A stretch of DNA of 64,000 nucleotides, taken from assembly GCF_021729845.1 (NCBI RefSeq), contig NZ_CP063397.1:200001-264000 (forward strand), read 5' to 3'. How positions within the stretch are numbered: position 1 is the first letter of the stretch; the number at the start of each line of letters is the position of its first letter. The notes under the pieces were generated by a model. It did not search any database. It saw only the letters and a list, made by a program, of their open reading frames with translations, and was not told the origin of the DNA. The stretch comes from Rhizobium sp. SL42 (GTDB lineage: Bacteria; Pseudomonadota; Alphaproteobacteria; Rhizobiales; Rhizobiaceae). Positions 1 to 11,625 of the stretch are shown here, piece after piece. Made by a program: the position numbers and the translations under genes.

Positions 1-1800
1 GGTGTCGCCCTGTTTGCCGCCCTCGATGGCCGCCAGCAGCTGGCCATCCCCGCAGAGGCCTATGCCGTTACGCCGCCCGATGGCGATGCGGCCGATGAAG
101 CGCAGGATGTCAGCCGCGGCGCCCGCCTGTTCGGACCGAAGATCGCCGCCCGGCCGGTCGACAAGGCCATTCTCGAAGTGCCGACCGTCATTCTCGACGG
201 CGAGCGCGAGGTGGTGCGCAAGCAGCCCTTCGCCCATGTGAAGATGGCGCTTGCCGCCGACTACCAGGTGCAGGAGCGCTATCCGCCCTTCGATCCGCTG
301 TCGATCTTCGCCACCGACCAGAAGAACCCGCCCGTCGCCAACCGCACCGGCACGCTTTACGGCTCCGATGTCGAATCCGAGGTCGTGCTGAAATCGACCC
401 CCTTTCCCGCTATGCCCAATGTTCCGCTGGCCGGCGAGATGAGTTTCGATGAGGTCGAGGAAAACGTCCGCTCGAACGGCTCCGTGCTGACCGACGGTAA
501 CAGCCAGGTCGCAGCGCTGTCCTATATCGACCCGCGCCGCTTCGACAGCGATGACGACGAGCTCAATCTCGGCGTTGGCATCTCGGCCCGTGTCGTCGAA
601 GAGAACATGAGCGTTGCCGAACCGGAAATCGTAACGCCGCTCACCCCGGAATTTGCCGATGACGTCTTGCCGGTCAGGCGCCAGCAGACCGTGGTCGCCC
701 TGATGACGGCCTCCGGCTATCCGACCGCCAAGGCCGAGGATGTCGCGCGCGAACTCGCCCCCTTCACCGGCCCGCCGACACTGGTCGAGGGCGATGTGCT
801 GCGCATCGGCCTGATCCAGCGTGGCGAAGAGGTCCGCCTGGTGCGGATCTCCCTCTATCGCAAGGCCGAACATGTCGTGACGCTTGCCGTCAACGATGCA
901 GGCCGCATGGTCCGCGGCAACGAACCGCCGGAACTGGCCGCCGTCACCGGGGCCTTTGACGACAATGCTCCGGCAGCGCTTGCCAGTCGCGATCTGCCGC
1001 GGGTGTATGACGGCATCTACCGGGCCGCCCTGTCCTACGGCATGAGCCAGGAACTGACGGCCCTGATCGTCCGCCTGCTCGCCGCCAATGTCGACTTCCA
1101 GGCGCAGTTGAAGCCGAGCGACACGCTCGAGGCCTTCTTCTCGGTGACGGACGAGGAAGGCAGGGCAACCGCCGAATCCGAGCTGCTCTTCGTCCGCGCC
1201 CGGTTCGGCGATACGATCACCACCTTCTACCGCTTCCAGAATCCGGAAGATGGCTCGATCGACTACTTCGATGAAAACGGCAAGAGCATCCGCCAGTTCC
1301 TGCTGCGCAATCCCGTTCCCAATGGCCGCTTCACCTCCGGCTTCGGCATGCGACGCCATCCGATCCTCGGTTATTCGCGCATGCATACCGGTGTCGACTG
1401 GGCCGCGCCCCGCGGCACGCCGATCATCGCATCCGGCAATGGTGTGGTGGAAAAGGCAGGCTGGGCCTCGGGTTATGGCAACCAGACCCTTGTGCGCCAC
1501 GCCAACGGTTATGTCTCCTCCTACAATCACCAGAGCGGCATCGCCAAGGGCGTCGTGCCCGGCGCCAAAGTCACCCAGGGACAGGTTATCGGCTTTGTCG
1601 GTTCGACCGGATCGTCGACCGGCTCGCACCTGCATTACGAACTGATCGTCAATGGCACCAAGGTCGACGCAATGAAGGTTCGCCTGCCGGGTGGCAAGGC
1701 GCTGGACGGCGAGCCTCTCGCCCGTTTCGAGGTCGAGCGTCAGCGCATCGACGCACTGCTGCTGACCGGCGGAAAACCGGCCCAGGTCGCCAGCAACTAG
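1..1800 (+). CDS. rgsM: M23 family metallopeptidase, N-terminus cut by window edge (RgsM-like)
   Basis: The frame is open from base 1 to the TAG at 1798-1800, so the start lies outside the window and about 599 codons are visible. The C-terminal third is a LytM/M23 peptidase domain. Visible zinc and catalytic residues are H462 and D466 (HTGVD), H510 (YNHQSG) and H543/H545 (HLHYE), counted from base 1, so the active site looks intact. The middle part resembles the OapA/Csd3-type domains that precede M23 domains. M23 enzymes cut peptidoglycan cross-links in the periplasm. Its place beside clpB is where I recall Sinorhizobium rgsM (SMc02432), a polar-growth cell-wall-binding protein. That symbol rests on remembered synteny, not a search. 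The family call is secure and the ortholog call moderate. Confidence 0.88.
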   Translation, partial: GVALFAALDGRQQLAIPAEAYAVTPPDGDAADEAQDVSRGARLFGPKIAARPVDKAILEVPTVILDGEREVVRKQPFAHVKMALAADYQVQERYPPFDPLSIFATDQKNPPVANRTGTLYGSDVESEVVLKSTPFPAMPNVPLAGEMSFDEVEENVRSNGSVLTDGNSQVAALSYIDPRRFDSDDDELNLGVGISARVVEENMSVAEPEIVTPLTPEFADDVLPVRRQQTVVALMTASGYPTAKAEDVARELAPFTGPPTLVEGDVLRIGLIQRGEEVRLVRISLYRKAEHVVTLAVNDAGRMVRGNEPPELAAVTGAFDDNAPAALASRDLPRVYDGIYRAALSYGMSQELTALIVRLLAANVDFQAQLKPSDTLEAFFSVTDEEGRATAESELLFVRARFGDTITTFYRFQNPEDGSIDYFDENGKSIRQFLLRNPVPNGRFTSGFGMRRHPILGYSRMHTGVDWAAPRGTPIIASGNGVVEKAGWASGYGNQTLVRHANGYVSSYNHQSGIAKGVVPGAKVTQGQVIGFVGSTGSSTGSHLHYELIVNGTKVDAMKVRLPGGKALDGEPLARFEVERQRIDALLLTGGKPAQVASN

Positions 1801-1869
1801 CCAGCAACAGGCCAAATTGCGCCCCCCCTTTGCCGGCCCCGTTGCCGACCAAGACATCTCCCGAAACGC

Positions 1870-1895
1870 AAATGGCGGCCCTCCGGCCGCCATTT
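1870..1895. terminator. bidirectional hairpin between the M23 gene and clpB
   Basis: An 11-bp perfect stem (1870-1880 with 1885-1895) has a CTCC loop and A/T-rich outer ends, so it can give a U-tract on either strand. It sits between the convergent M23 and clpB stops, as expected for a shared rho-independent terminator. Confidence 0.8.
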
Positions 1896-1921
1896 TAATG
1901 TTCACCTGGGTTTAGGCCTGA

Positions 1922-4522
<2,601 letters not shown>

Positions 4523-4631
4523 TTGCCACTCTCCGTTTTCCGCGCTGCCCGCTTGCGGCACAGCCCGGCTGTTGAGGATCAGGCTCCCTGTAAGGCGAGC
4601 CCTGGAGCAGAAACCCGCTCCGTTGACCGAG

Positions 4632-4660
4632 ATATGGGGGGTTAATTTTGCCGTTTAAAG
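4632..4660 (-). promoter_or_regulatory. sigma-32 (RpoH) type promoter of clpB
   Basis: On the minus strand CTTTAAA (4660-4654) is followed after 14 bases by CCCCATAT (4639-4632). The sigma-32 consensus is CTTGAAA, 11-16 bases, CCCCATNT, so 14 of 15 defined positions match. It lies 110 bases upstream of the clpB start and just past the terminator of the preceding gene, which fits a dedicated heat-shock promoter. Confidence 0.75.
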
Positions 4661-4674
4661 AGGCATTTAAACGA

Positions 4675-4702
4675 AAAACTCCGGGACGCGGCCCGGAGTT
4701 TT
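4675..4702 (-). terminator. rho-independent terminator of the DUF4167 gene
   Basis: A perfect 11-bp stem (4675-4685 with 4692-4702) closes a 6-base loop. On the minus strand it ends in a run of T, 48 bases after the DUF4167 stop and before the clpB promoter, separating the two transcription units. Confidence 0.82.
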
Positions 4703-4749
4703 GCATTCGTCAATTTGGCATCGATCAGACGTCGCGAAAGCGAACGGTC

Positions 4750-5415
4750 TTATTCGGTCACCTCGGCCAGAGCGGGAGCGTCGCCGCCACCGCCACCTTC
4801 GCCGTTTTCACCACCCTCGTCCGAACCGGCCGCGCGGCGCGGCTGGCGACGGGGGCGATTGGTTGTGCTGCGGCGGCGCGGCTGGTTACGTTCGCCACCG
4901 GTGCTCGCCTCGGCAGCGCTTTCGGCAGCAGCCGCAGCGGCCTCGGCCGGCATCTCTTCGATCACCGGCTGCGGACCGCTTCCGGCAACTTCCTGCGGCT
5001 GGTGGACCTGATGGCTCTGGTGGCCCTGCGAGCCGCCTTCGTCCATGCCTTCGCCATCATCGCCGTCGCGATCATTGTAGTCGTTGCGGTCTTCGCGCTG
5101 GAACCGCTCCTGCATCTGCGCCTGGGCGGCGGCAATGATGCGGTTGTAGTGTTCAGCATGCTGAAGATAGTTTTCCGCCATAACGCGGTCGCCGGCACTC
5201 TGGGAGTCCCGTGCAAGGTTCTGGTACTTTTCGGCAATATGCTGAGCTGTGCCACGGATCTTCACGTCAGGACCGGAGCTGTCATAGGACCGGGTCAGCG
5301 GATTCTGGCCCTTGCGGTTGAAGTTGCCGCCACCGCCGCCACCACCACCGCCGCTACCACCGCCGCCGCTATTGTTACGCCCTCGACCACGCTTATTCTG
5401 CTGTCCTGGCCTCAT
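4750..5415 (-). CDS. DUF4167 domain-containing protein
   Basis: This 221-residue protein has no defined biochemical role. It starts with a basic, Arg/Asn-rich stretch and a poly-Gly tract, followed by the conserved DUF4167 core (about residues 35-110, with LTRSYDSSGPDVKIRGT and the helix motif AENYLQHAEHY). The tail is disordered, rich in Gln, Glu, Ala and Arg, and ends in RRR/PRRQPRR-type basic patches. Such composition suggests RNA or ribosome association, but that is inference. The ATG at 5415 begins the family N-terminus (MRPGQQNKRGR). The gene lies downstream of prmC in the conserved rhizobial order and has its own terminator. Confidence 0.88.
   Translation of the reverse strand: MRPGQQNKRGRGRNNSGGGGSGGGGGGGGGNFNRKGQNPLTRSYDSSGPDVKIRGTAQHIAEKYQNLARDSQSAGDRVMAENYLQHAEHYNRIIAAAQAQMQERFQREDRNDYNDRDGDDGEGMDEGGSQGHQSHQVHQPQEVAGSGPQPVIEEMPAEAAAAAAESAAEASTGGERNQPRRRSTTNRPRRQPRRAAGSDEGGENGEGGGGGDAPALAEVTE
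5326..5370 (-). repeat. GGY trinucleotide tract encoding poly-Gly
   Basis: Fifteen consecutive codons of the DUF4167 gene are GGC/GGT or AGC, giving S-G4-S-G9. The tract is a trinucleotide microsatellite, so length changes by slippage would keep the reading frame. Confidence 0.85.
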
Positions 5416-5748
5416 AGAAGAATCACCTGAATGTCTTTGTTGTGCTGATAAATGGCTGCACCATCGGCTCTGGTCAAACCGGACCAAGTCTCCGCGCGCT
5501 GTCCGCAGACTGCGCCGTCGGCTTGCTCGCCGCTGGTGAGAGTCAAGTTAACTGATTCACGCATCGGTCTTTTTTCGCTTCGTGAAGTTCATTGTGCGAA
5601 CCATTATCGAAGCCGGCCCAGACTGGAACGAATCTTTCGTTCTTTCTCCGCCGCCCGTTGCGTGCCCGCAAGCTATCTCTCTTCATTCGGAAAACCAAGC
5701 ATTTTTCTTTGTTTATCGGAAATATCCTTAGCAAGCGCAGCAAAAAGG
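5416..5748. other. intergenic region between DUF4167 gene and prmC
   Basis: This 333-base stretch contains the tentative promoter at 5448-5477. Its part next to prmC (about 5560-5748) is clearly richer in A/T than the surrounding genes. Short open frames here have no ribosome binding site or recognisable product. I see no other feature. Confidence 0.5.
5448..5477 (-). promoter_or_regulatory. possible sigma-70 promoter of the DUF4167 gene
   Basis: On the minus strand TTGACC (5477-5472) is followed after 18 bases by ATTTAT (5453-5448), about 33 bases upstream of the ATG. The -35 is good and the -10 poor, so this is tentative. Confidence 0.35.
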
Positions 5749-6624
5749 TCAAAAATGACGCGCAGCGAAGACCAGTACTCGGTCATTGCCACCCAGATCC
5801 TTGCGCCATTCAATAAGAGAAAAACCTTTTTTCTCAAATATTTGCGTGACAGCCTCTCGCTGGTCCCAGCCGATCTCCAGTCCGATCAGGCCATGCAGGT
5901 GCAAATGCGCCAATGCTTGCTCGGCAATGGCCCGATAGGCGTCGAGACCGTCTTTTCCGCCATCAAGTGCTGCCGCCGGATCAAAAATCTGAACTTCCGG
6001 GTCGAGCGTCAAGACCACATCGCTGCGGATATAAGGCGGATTGGAGACGATCAGATCGAACTTTTCCGGTAGCTGATCGAACCAGCTGCTCTGCCGTGCC
6101 TGAAAGCGTTGCGCCAGTCCGTTGCGCTCTGCGTTCCGTGCCGCGGTCGCCAGCGCATCTTGCGAAATGTCGACCCCGATCGCACGCGCCTCCGGACATT
6201 CGGCAAGTAGGGCCAGTGCAATCGCGCCTGTTCCAGTGCCGAGATCCACAATCTCTGCCGAACCTTTTACCGCAACGATATGACGAAGATGCGGCAGGAC
6301 GGCGTCCACCAGCACTTCCGTGTCCGGACGCGGTTCCAATGTGCCGGTCGACAGGCCCATCTGCAATCCGTAGAAGTCGCGCCGGCCGAGGATGCGGTGA
6401 ACCGGCTCGCGCGCCAGGCGCCGCACGATCGCCAGTTCGATGCCCGCCAACAGTGCGTCGTCGACAGGCTGGTCGCCACGCAGAACAAGGTCCGTCTGGC
6501 TCAGGCCAAGTATGCCTGACACCAGCATCTTGGCATCAGTCGCCGCATCAGGGATGCCCTCGGCCTCGAAACGGCGGCGGGCTTCCAGGATCAGGTCCCG
6601 GGAAGTCACCACCGCGCCGGTCAC
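5749..6624 (-). CDS. prmC: peptide chain release factor N5-glutamine methyltransferase PrmC
   Basis: PrmC (HemK) methylates the Gln of the GGQ motif in release factors using S-adenosylmethionine, which raises termination efficiency. The 291-residue protein has the N-terminal helical domain, the SAM-binding motif DLGTGTGAI (about 127-135) and the substrate-binding NPPY motif (195-198). The GTG start at 6624 shares four bases (GTGA) with the stop of prfA, its substrate gene, so the two are translationally coupled. Confidence 0.96.
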   Translation of the reverse strand: MTGAVVTSRDLILEARRRFEAEGIPDAATDAKMLVSGILGLSQTDLVLRGDQPVDDALLAGIELAIVRRLAREPVHRILGRRDFYGLQMGLSTGTLEPRPDTEVLVDAVLPHLRHIVAVKGSAEIVDLGTGTGAIALALLAECPEARAIGVDISQDALATAARNAERNGLAQRFQARQSSWFDQLPEKFDLIVSNPPYIRSDVVLTLDPEVQIFDPAAALDGGKDGLDAYRAIAEQALAHLHLHGLIGLEIGWDQREAVTQIFEKKGFSLIEWRKDLGGNDRVLVFAARHF

Positions 6625-7700
6625 AGGCTTTCACCCAGCTGCGCCAGCTGGCCGGCCTGATAGTCGTTGATCAGCGCATCGACCACTTCGTCTATATCGC
6701 CTTCCATCATCCGGTCCAGCTTGTAGAGCGTCAGGTTGATGCGATGATCTGTGACCCGTCCCTGCGGAAAATTGTAGGTTCGGATGCGCTCGGAGCGGTC
6801 GCCGGAACCGACCTGGCTCTTGCGGTCGGCCGACCGTTCATTGTCGATTTTCTGCCGCTCCATGTCATAGAGCCGCGAGCGCAGCACCTGCATCGCCTTC
6901 GCGCGGTTCTGGTGCTGCGATTTTTCCGATGACGTCACCACCAGACCGGTCGGCAGGTGGGTAATGCGAACCGCCGAATCGGTTGTGTTGACGTGCTGAC
7001 CGCCGGCGCCCGACGAGCGCATCGTGTCGATGCGGATATCCTCGGCGCGAACCTCGATGTCGATGTCTTCCGCTTCGGGCAGAACCGCGACGGTTGCCGC
7101 CGAGGTATGGATACGGCCTTGCGTCTCCGTATCGGGCACGCGCTGCACGCGGTGAACGCCGGACTCGAACTTCAGCTTGGAAAACACGCCCCGGCCCGTG
7201 ACCGTCGCGATGATTTCCTTGAAGCCGCCGGCATCGCCTTCGCTGGAGGACAGCACTTCGACCTTCCAGCCCTTGGTGCTGGCAAAGCGCTCGTACATGC
7301 GAAACAGGTCACCGGCAAACAGGGCGGCTTCCGATCCGCCGGTCCCTGCCCGGATTTCCAGGATCGCGCTCTTTTCGTCGGCCGCATCCTTCGGCAGAAG
7401 CAGGATCTGCATCTCGGTGCCGAGCGTTTCGAGCCGCGCCTGCACCTCGGGCAACTCCATCTCGGCCAGGTCGCGCATCTCGCGATCGGTACCCTTGTCG
7501 TTCAGCATGGCGCGAAGATCAGCCTCTTCGGCGGTAGCCGCCTGGTACTCGCGGATCTTCTTCACCACCGGCTCGAGTTCGGAATATTCCGAAGCAAGCT
7601 TGACGTAGACGTCAGCTGCCGGTCCCGCCGACATTCGCGCTTCGATCTCGCCAAACCGGCGCTCGAGTTCGCGCATTTTCTCGACAGGAAGCTTCGCCAC
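6621..7700 (-). CDS. prfA: peptide chain release factor 1
   Basis: RF1 reads UAA and UAG in the ribosomal A site and triggers peptide release. The 359-residue protein carries the GGQ motif (233-235) that enters the peptidyl-transferase centre. It also has a P-x-T recognition motif (PDT, 189-191, in [14 protein letters not shown]), where E. coli has PAT. It starts at a GTG (7700) with a GGAG/AAGG ribosome binding site upstream, and prmC follows with a 4-base overlap. Confidence 0.97.
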   Translation of the reverse strand: MAKLPVEKMRELERRFGEIEARMSAGPAADVYVKLASEYSELEPVVKKIREYQAATAEEADLRAMLNDKGTDREMRDLAEMELPEVQARLETLGTEMQILLLPKDAADEKSAILEIRAGTGGSEAALFAGDLFRMYERFASTKGWKVEVLSSSEGDAGGFKEIIATVTGRGVFSKLKFESGVHRVQRVPDTETQGRIHTSAATVAVLPEAEDIDIEVRAEDIRIDTMRSSGAGGQHVNTTDSAVRITHLPTGLVVTSSEKSQHQNRAKAMQVLRSRLYDMERQKIDNERSADRKSQVGSGDRSERIRTYNFPQGRVTDHRINLTLYKLDRMMEGDIDEVVDALINDYQAGQLAQLGESL

Positions 7701-7725
7701 CCTTCACTCCAGTTTTTTTATTACT

Positions 7726-9993
7726 TTAGACGGGAATATTATTGTCTTCCGCAAAGCGGACCAACAGGTCGCGCAGTGGCACAAGCGAACGGTGGTCGTC
7801 AAGCGCCGCCTCAAGTTCCACAGACAGCTTCGACACATCAAGGCCGAGCAACATCGCCTTGACCGGCCCGATCGCTGTCGGAGACATCGAGATCGAACGG
7901 AAACCGATCCCAAGCAGCGCCATCGCCGAAAGCGGCTTGCCGGCCATCTCGCCGCACAGCGTCACCGGCGTATTGTTGCGATCAGCACCCCGGACGATAT
8001 CCCTCAGGATCCGCAGGAACGGACGTCCGAGAACGTCGAAACGATCGGCCACCCGCGCATTGCCGCGATCCACCGCCATGGAAAACTGGAACAGGTCGTT
8101 CGACCCGACGGAGACGAAGTCGACTTCCTCCATCAGTTCATCGAGCTGCCATAGCAACGCCGGCACTTCGAGCATGGCACCGAATTGCAGCTTCTTCGGC
8201 AAGGGATGGCCGAACTTCGAAATGTACTGGACCTCCTTCTGCATCAATTCGCGCACCGCGCGGATTTCAGCCACTTCGGTCACCATCGGCAGCATCATCT
8301 TAAGCTCGGCACCGGCCGCCGCCTTCAACAGCGCCCTGAGCTGGATGCGCAACAGGCCAGGTCGATCCAGCGACAGCCGGATCGCGCGCCAGCCAAGCGC
8401 CGGATTTTCCTCTTCCTGGGAGCGGAAATAGGAGACCACCTTGTCGCCACCGATATCTAGGGTGCGGAACGTCACCGGCCGGCCATTCGCCTGCTTCAGC
8501 ACACTCCGGTAAAAGCTTTCCTGCTCCTCGCCCTTCGGCATGGTCGAGGAAATCATGAACTGCAGCTCGGTCCGAAACAGGCCGATCCCGTCGGCACCGG
8601 ATTCGGTCAGCTGTGGCAGATCGACAAGCAGGCCGGCATTCATCTGCAGCTTGATGCGCTGGCCATCCTTGGTCAGGGGCTCGACATCACGCAGCGCACG
8701 AAACTGCTCCTGGCGCCGGGCACGCAGCCGCACCTTTTCCTCATAGGCCTTCTGCAGGTCGGCAACCGGGCGGATATGCACCTTGGCATCGACACCGTCG
8801 ATGATCACGGGATCGCCGTTTTCCGCCAGAGCCACCGCCCCGGCCGCCTGCCCCACGACGGCAATGCCCATCGCGCGGGCCACGATCACCACGTGGCTGG
8901 TTACCGCACCTTCTTCCAGAACCAGGCCGCGCAGATTGGCACGCGGATAGTCGAGCAGTTCGGCGGCCCCCATGGCACGGGCAAAAATCACCGCATCGGC
9001 CGGAAAACCTTCAGCGGCACTGCGCGGCGAAAAGCCGGTCAACTGGCGCAACAGGCGGTTCGCCAGGTCGTCGAAATCATGCATGCGTTCGCGCAGATAG
9101 GGATCCGTCAGCCGGATCATCCGTGCCTTGGTGTCGCTCTGCACCTTTTCGACGGCCGCTTCCGCCGTCAGGCCGTTGTTGATCGCCTCTTCCATACGCC
9201 GCACCCACCCCTGGTCATGGGCGAACATGCGATAGGTTTCGAGCACGTCACGATGCTCGCCTTCCTGGGAGATTTCCCGCCGCGACAGCATGTCATCGAT
9301 CGAGATACGCAGGGAGCCGAGCGCATCGGCCAGCCGGCGGATTTCCGTCTCGGTATCTTCGTTGAGCAGGTTGGTGACGACGATGCGCGGCTCGTGCAGC
9401 ACGACATAGCCAAGGCCGATGCCTTCCGAATAGCTGTCGCCATCGATCGTCACGGGTCGCGTCAGGTCGAGTTCGAGGCCAGGACGGGTAATCTTCTTCA
9501 GTTCACCGGTGGCGATCATTTCGGCAAGCACCATGGCCGTGGTTTCGAGCGCTTCGAGCTCGTCTTCACGATAGTTGCGCTGCGCCTTGTTCTGCACGAC
9601 GAGAACACCGAGGCTTCGGCCGGCACGCAGGATCGGCACGCCGAGGAAGGAATGATAGATCTCCTCGCCGGTCTCGGGCAAGTAGCGAAAGGCGGGATGC
9701 GCCTGGGCATCGGAAAGGTTGAGCGACTGTGCGGAGGCCGCAATCGTGCCGACCAGGCCCTGACCCATTTTCAGCTGAGCCAGATGGACCGCATCCTTGT
9801 TCAGACCTTCTGTCGCATAAAGCTCGAGAACGCTGTCGGAGCGCAGTACGTAGACGGAACATACCTCTGCGACCATGTTGCTCGCGATCTGGCGAACGAT
9901 CTGGTCAAGACGTTCCTGCGGTTCGAGCGGCTCTGCCATCAATTCGCGCAGCCGCTTGAGCAGGACGCGGGGACCCGCTGAAAGGTCTCTCAT
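7726..9993 (-). CDS. ptsP: phosphoenolpyruvate-protein phosphotransferase PtsP (EI-Ntr)
   Basis: PtsP is enzyme I of the nitrogen-related PTS. It takes phosphate from PEP and passes it to NPr and EIIA-Ntr, a regulatory chain responding to nitrogen status and potassium. The 755-residue product has an N-terminal GAF domain (about 20-165), the swivelling phospho-His domain (VTSHVVIVAR, near residue 355), and the PEP-utilising barrel with GLFRTE, SVGSNDLFQF and the CGEMAG cysteine loop. The ATG at 9993 (MRDLSAGPRVLLKRL) was preferred over an in-frame start 60 bases upstream because it is the remembered family N-terminus. The gene lies 86 bases downstream of lysC and 25 bases upstream of prfA, all on one strand. 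Confidence 0.95.
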   Translation of the reverse strand: MRDLSAGPRVLLKRLRELMAEPLEPQERLDQIVRQIASNMVAEVCSVYVLRSDSVLELYATEGLNKDAVHLAQLKMGQGLVGTIAASAQSLNLSDAQAHPAFRYLPETGEEIYHSFLGVPILRAGRSLGVLVVQNKAQRNYREDELEALETTAMVLAEMIATGELKKITRPGLELDLTRPVTIDGDSYSEGIGLGYVVLHEPRIVVTNLLNEDTETEIRRLADALGSLRISIDDMLSRREISQEGEHRDVLETYRMFAHDQGWVRRMEEAINNGLTAEAAVEKVQSDTKARMIRLTDPYLRERMHDFDDLANRLLRQLTGFSPRSAAEGFPADAVIFARAMGAAELLDYPRANLRGLVLEEGAVTSHVVIVARAMGIAVVGQAAGAVALAENGDPVIIDGVDAKVHIRPVADLQKAYEEKVRLRARRQEQFRALRDVEPLTKDGQRIKLQMNAGLLVDLPQLTESGADGIGLFRTELQFMISSTMPKGEEQESFYRSVLKQANGRPVTFRTLDIGGDKVVSYFRSQEEENPALGWRAIRLSLDRPGLLRIQLRALLKAAAGAELKMMLPMVTEVAEIRAVRELMQKEVQYISKFGHPLPKKLQFGAMLEVPALLWQLDELMEEVDFVSVGSNDLFQFSMAVDRGNARVADRFDVLGRPFLRILRDIVRGADRNNTPVTLCGEMAGKPLSAMALLGIGFRSISMSPTAIGPVKAMLLGLDVSKLSVELEAALDDHRSLVPLRDLLVRFAEDNNIPV

Positions 9994-10035
9994 CGCGGAT
10001 TGGCTCCACTTCCGGTTGGTCGGCGGCCTAGCCGC

Positions 10036-10058
10036 CCCGGGTATTTCAGACACCCGGG
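10036..10058. terminator. hairpin between lysC and ptsP
   Basis: A 7-bp GC-rich stem (10036-10042 with 10052-10058) with a 9-base loop sits in the lysC-ptsP gap. It lacks a T-run, so it may be a weak terminator, an attenuator or an mRNA-stabilising hairpin. Confidence 0.35.
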
Positions 10059-10079
10059 ATCAACGACCGCTCTATGGAA

Positions 10080-11354
10080 TCAATTCTTATCCAGACCGTA
10101 GCAGGAATGCAAAGTCCGAACCGCAAGCTCGGCATAGGGACCGTCGATCAGGATGGAAATCTTGATCTCGGACGTGGTGATCGCCTTGATGTTGATGCCC
10201 TTCTCGGCCAGCGCCCGGAAGGCCGTCGCCGCAACGCCGGCATGGCTGCGCATGCCGATGCCGATGACCGAAACCTTGACCAGGCCCTTTTCGCTCTGGA
10301 CCACGTCATAGCCGATCTTGTCCTTGTTGTCGGACAGCACTCTGAGCGCCTTGTCGACATCGCCGGACGGCACGGTGAAGGTCATGTCGGTGCGCGTTCC
10401 GTCTTCCGAAATGTTCTGCACGATCATGTCGACATTGATATGCGCTTCGGCCAGCGGGCCGAAGATGGCTGCCGAAACGCCCGGACGGTCGGCAAGCCGG
10501 CGCAGCGAGATCTGCGCTTCATCCTTGGCATAGGCAATACCGGTTACGACTTCCTGTTCCACGATCTCATCCTCATCGCAAATCAACGTGCCGGGCGGGT
10601 TGAGCAGATCGCCCATGCCCGGCGCATCGGGATCTTCAAAACTGGAGCGCACGAAGGTGCGGACCTTGTGAACCATGGCAAGCTCCACCGAGCGGACCTG
10701 CAGAACCTTGGCCCCGAGCGATGCCATTTCCAGCATTTCCTCGAACGCCACCTTCTTCAGGCGGCGTGCCTTCGGCTCGATGCGCGGATCCGTCGTGTAG
10801 ACGCCGTCCACATCGGTATAGATGTCGCAACGGTCAGCCTTCAGGCCGGCCGCGATCGCAACCGCAGATGTATCCGACCCGCCGCGCCCCAGCGTCGCGA
10901 TCCGGTTGTCCGGGCCGATGCCCTGGAAGCCCGCGACCACCGCCACCTGGCCTTCGCCCATGCGGCGAACGATGTCGGAACCGTCGATTTCCTGGATACG
11001 GGCAGCACCATGCGTATTGTCCGTCTTGATCGCGATCTGCCAGCCCTGCCAGGAGCGGGCGTTTATGCCCATCGACTGGAGCGCGATGGCCAGGAGACCC
11101 GAGGTTACCTGCTCGCCGGAGGCCACGATCGCGTCATACTCGCGCGCATCGTAGAACGGCGAATCGGCACCTGCGACCTTCGGCATGTTCTGCACCCAGT
11201 CGACCAGCTCGTTGGTCTTGCCCGACATCGCCGAGACGACGACAGCCACTTCGTGGCCGGCATCCACCTCACGTTTCACATGGCGTGCGACATTGTGGAT
11301 GCGTTCGAGATTGGCGACGGATGTACCGCCGAACTTCATGACAATGCGAGCCAT
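10080..11354 (-). CDS. lysC: aspartate kinase LysC
   Basis: Aspartokinase phosphorylates aspartate, the first step towards lysine, threonine, methionine and diaminopimelate for cell wall. The 424-residue protein starts with the kinase motif KFGGTS (7-12). It ends in two ACT domains (about 270-340 and 350-420) that normally bind lysine/threonine for feedback inhibition. The ATG at 11354 gives MARIVMKFGG, the family start; the open frame upstream of it is not conserved-looking. It is divergent from lpiA across a 271-base gap and is followed by ptsP on the same strand. Confidence 0.96.
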   Translation of the reverse strand: MARIVMKFGGTSVANLERIHNVARHVKREVDAGHEVAVVVSAMSGKTNELVDWVQNMPKVAGADSPFYDAREYDAIVASGEQVTSGLLAIALQSMGINARSWQGWQIAIKTDNTHGAARIQEIDGSDIVRRMGEGQVAVVAGFQGIGPDNRIATLGRGGSDTSAVAIAAGLKADRCDIYTDVDGVYTTDPRIEPKARRLKKVAFEEMLEMASLGAKVLQVRSVELAMVHKVRTFVRSSFEDPDAPGMGDLLNPPGTLICDEDEIVEQEVVTGIAYAKDEAQISLRRLADRPGVSAAIFGPLAEAHINVDMIVQNISEDGTRTDMTFTVPSGDVDKALRVLSDNKDKIGYDVVQSEKGLVKVSVIGIGMRSHAGVAATAFRALAEKGINIKAITTSEIKISILIDGPYAELAVRTLHSCYGLDKN

Positions 11355-11625
11355 AGACTTGAACCGTATGCCCTTGAGAAACGCCGGAAACCCGGCGGAG
11401 AAACACCGGTCTTTGTGGAAACCGGCAGGTTGCGGCGCTTTTAACGAATAAGCGCGGGACACGCAACGGCCACTTGGGCCCGTATCGGTACGCTTGCAGG
11501 CGCTTTTCTGTCGCGGATCGGGCAAAAGCTTTGCCATAATTTGGCACGAATTCGAGCGCCAACCATCACGTGCCTGGCTGGGAGCGGGTTGTAGCAAGCC
11601 TTGAAATGAAAACGGATCGCTTGTC

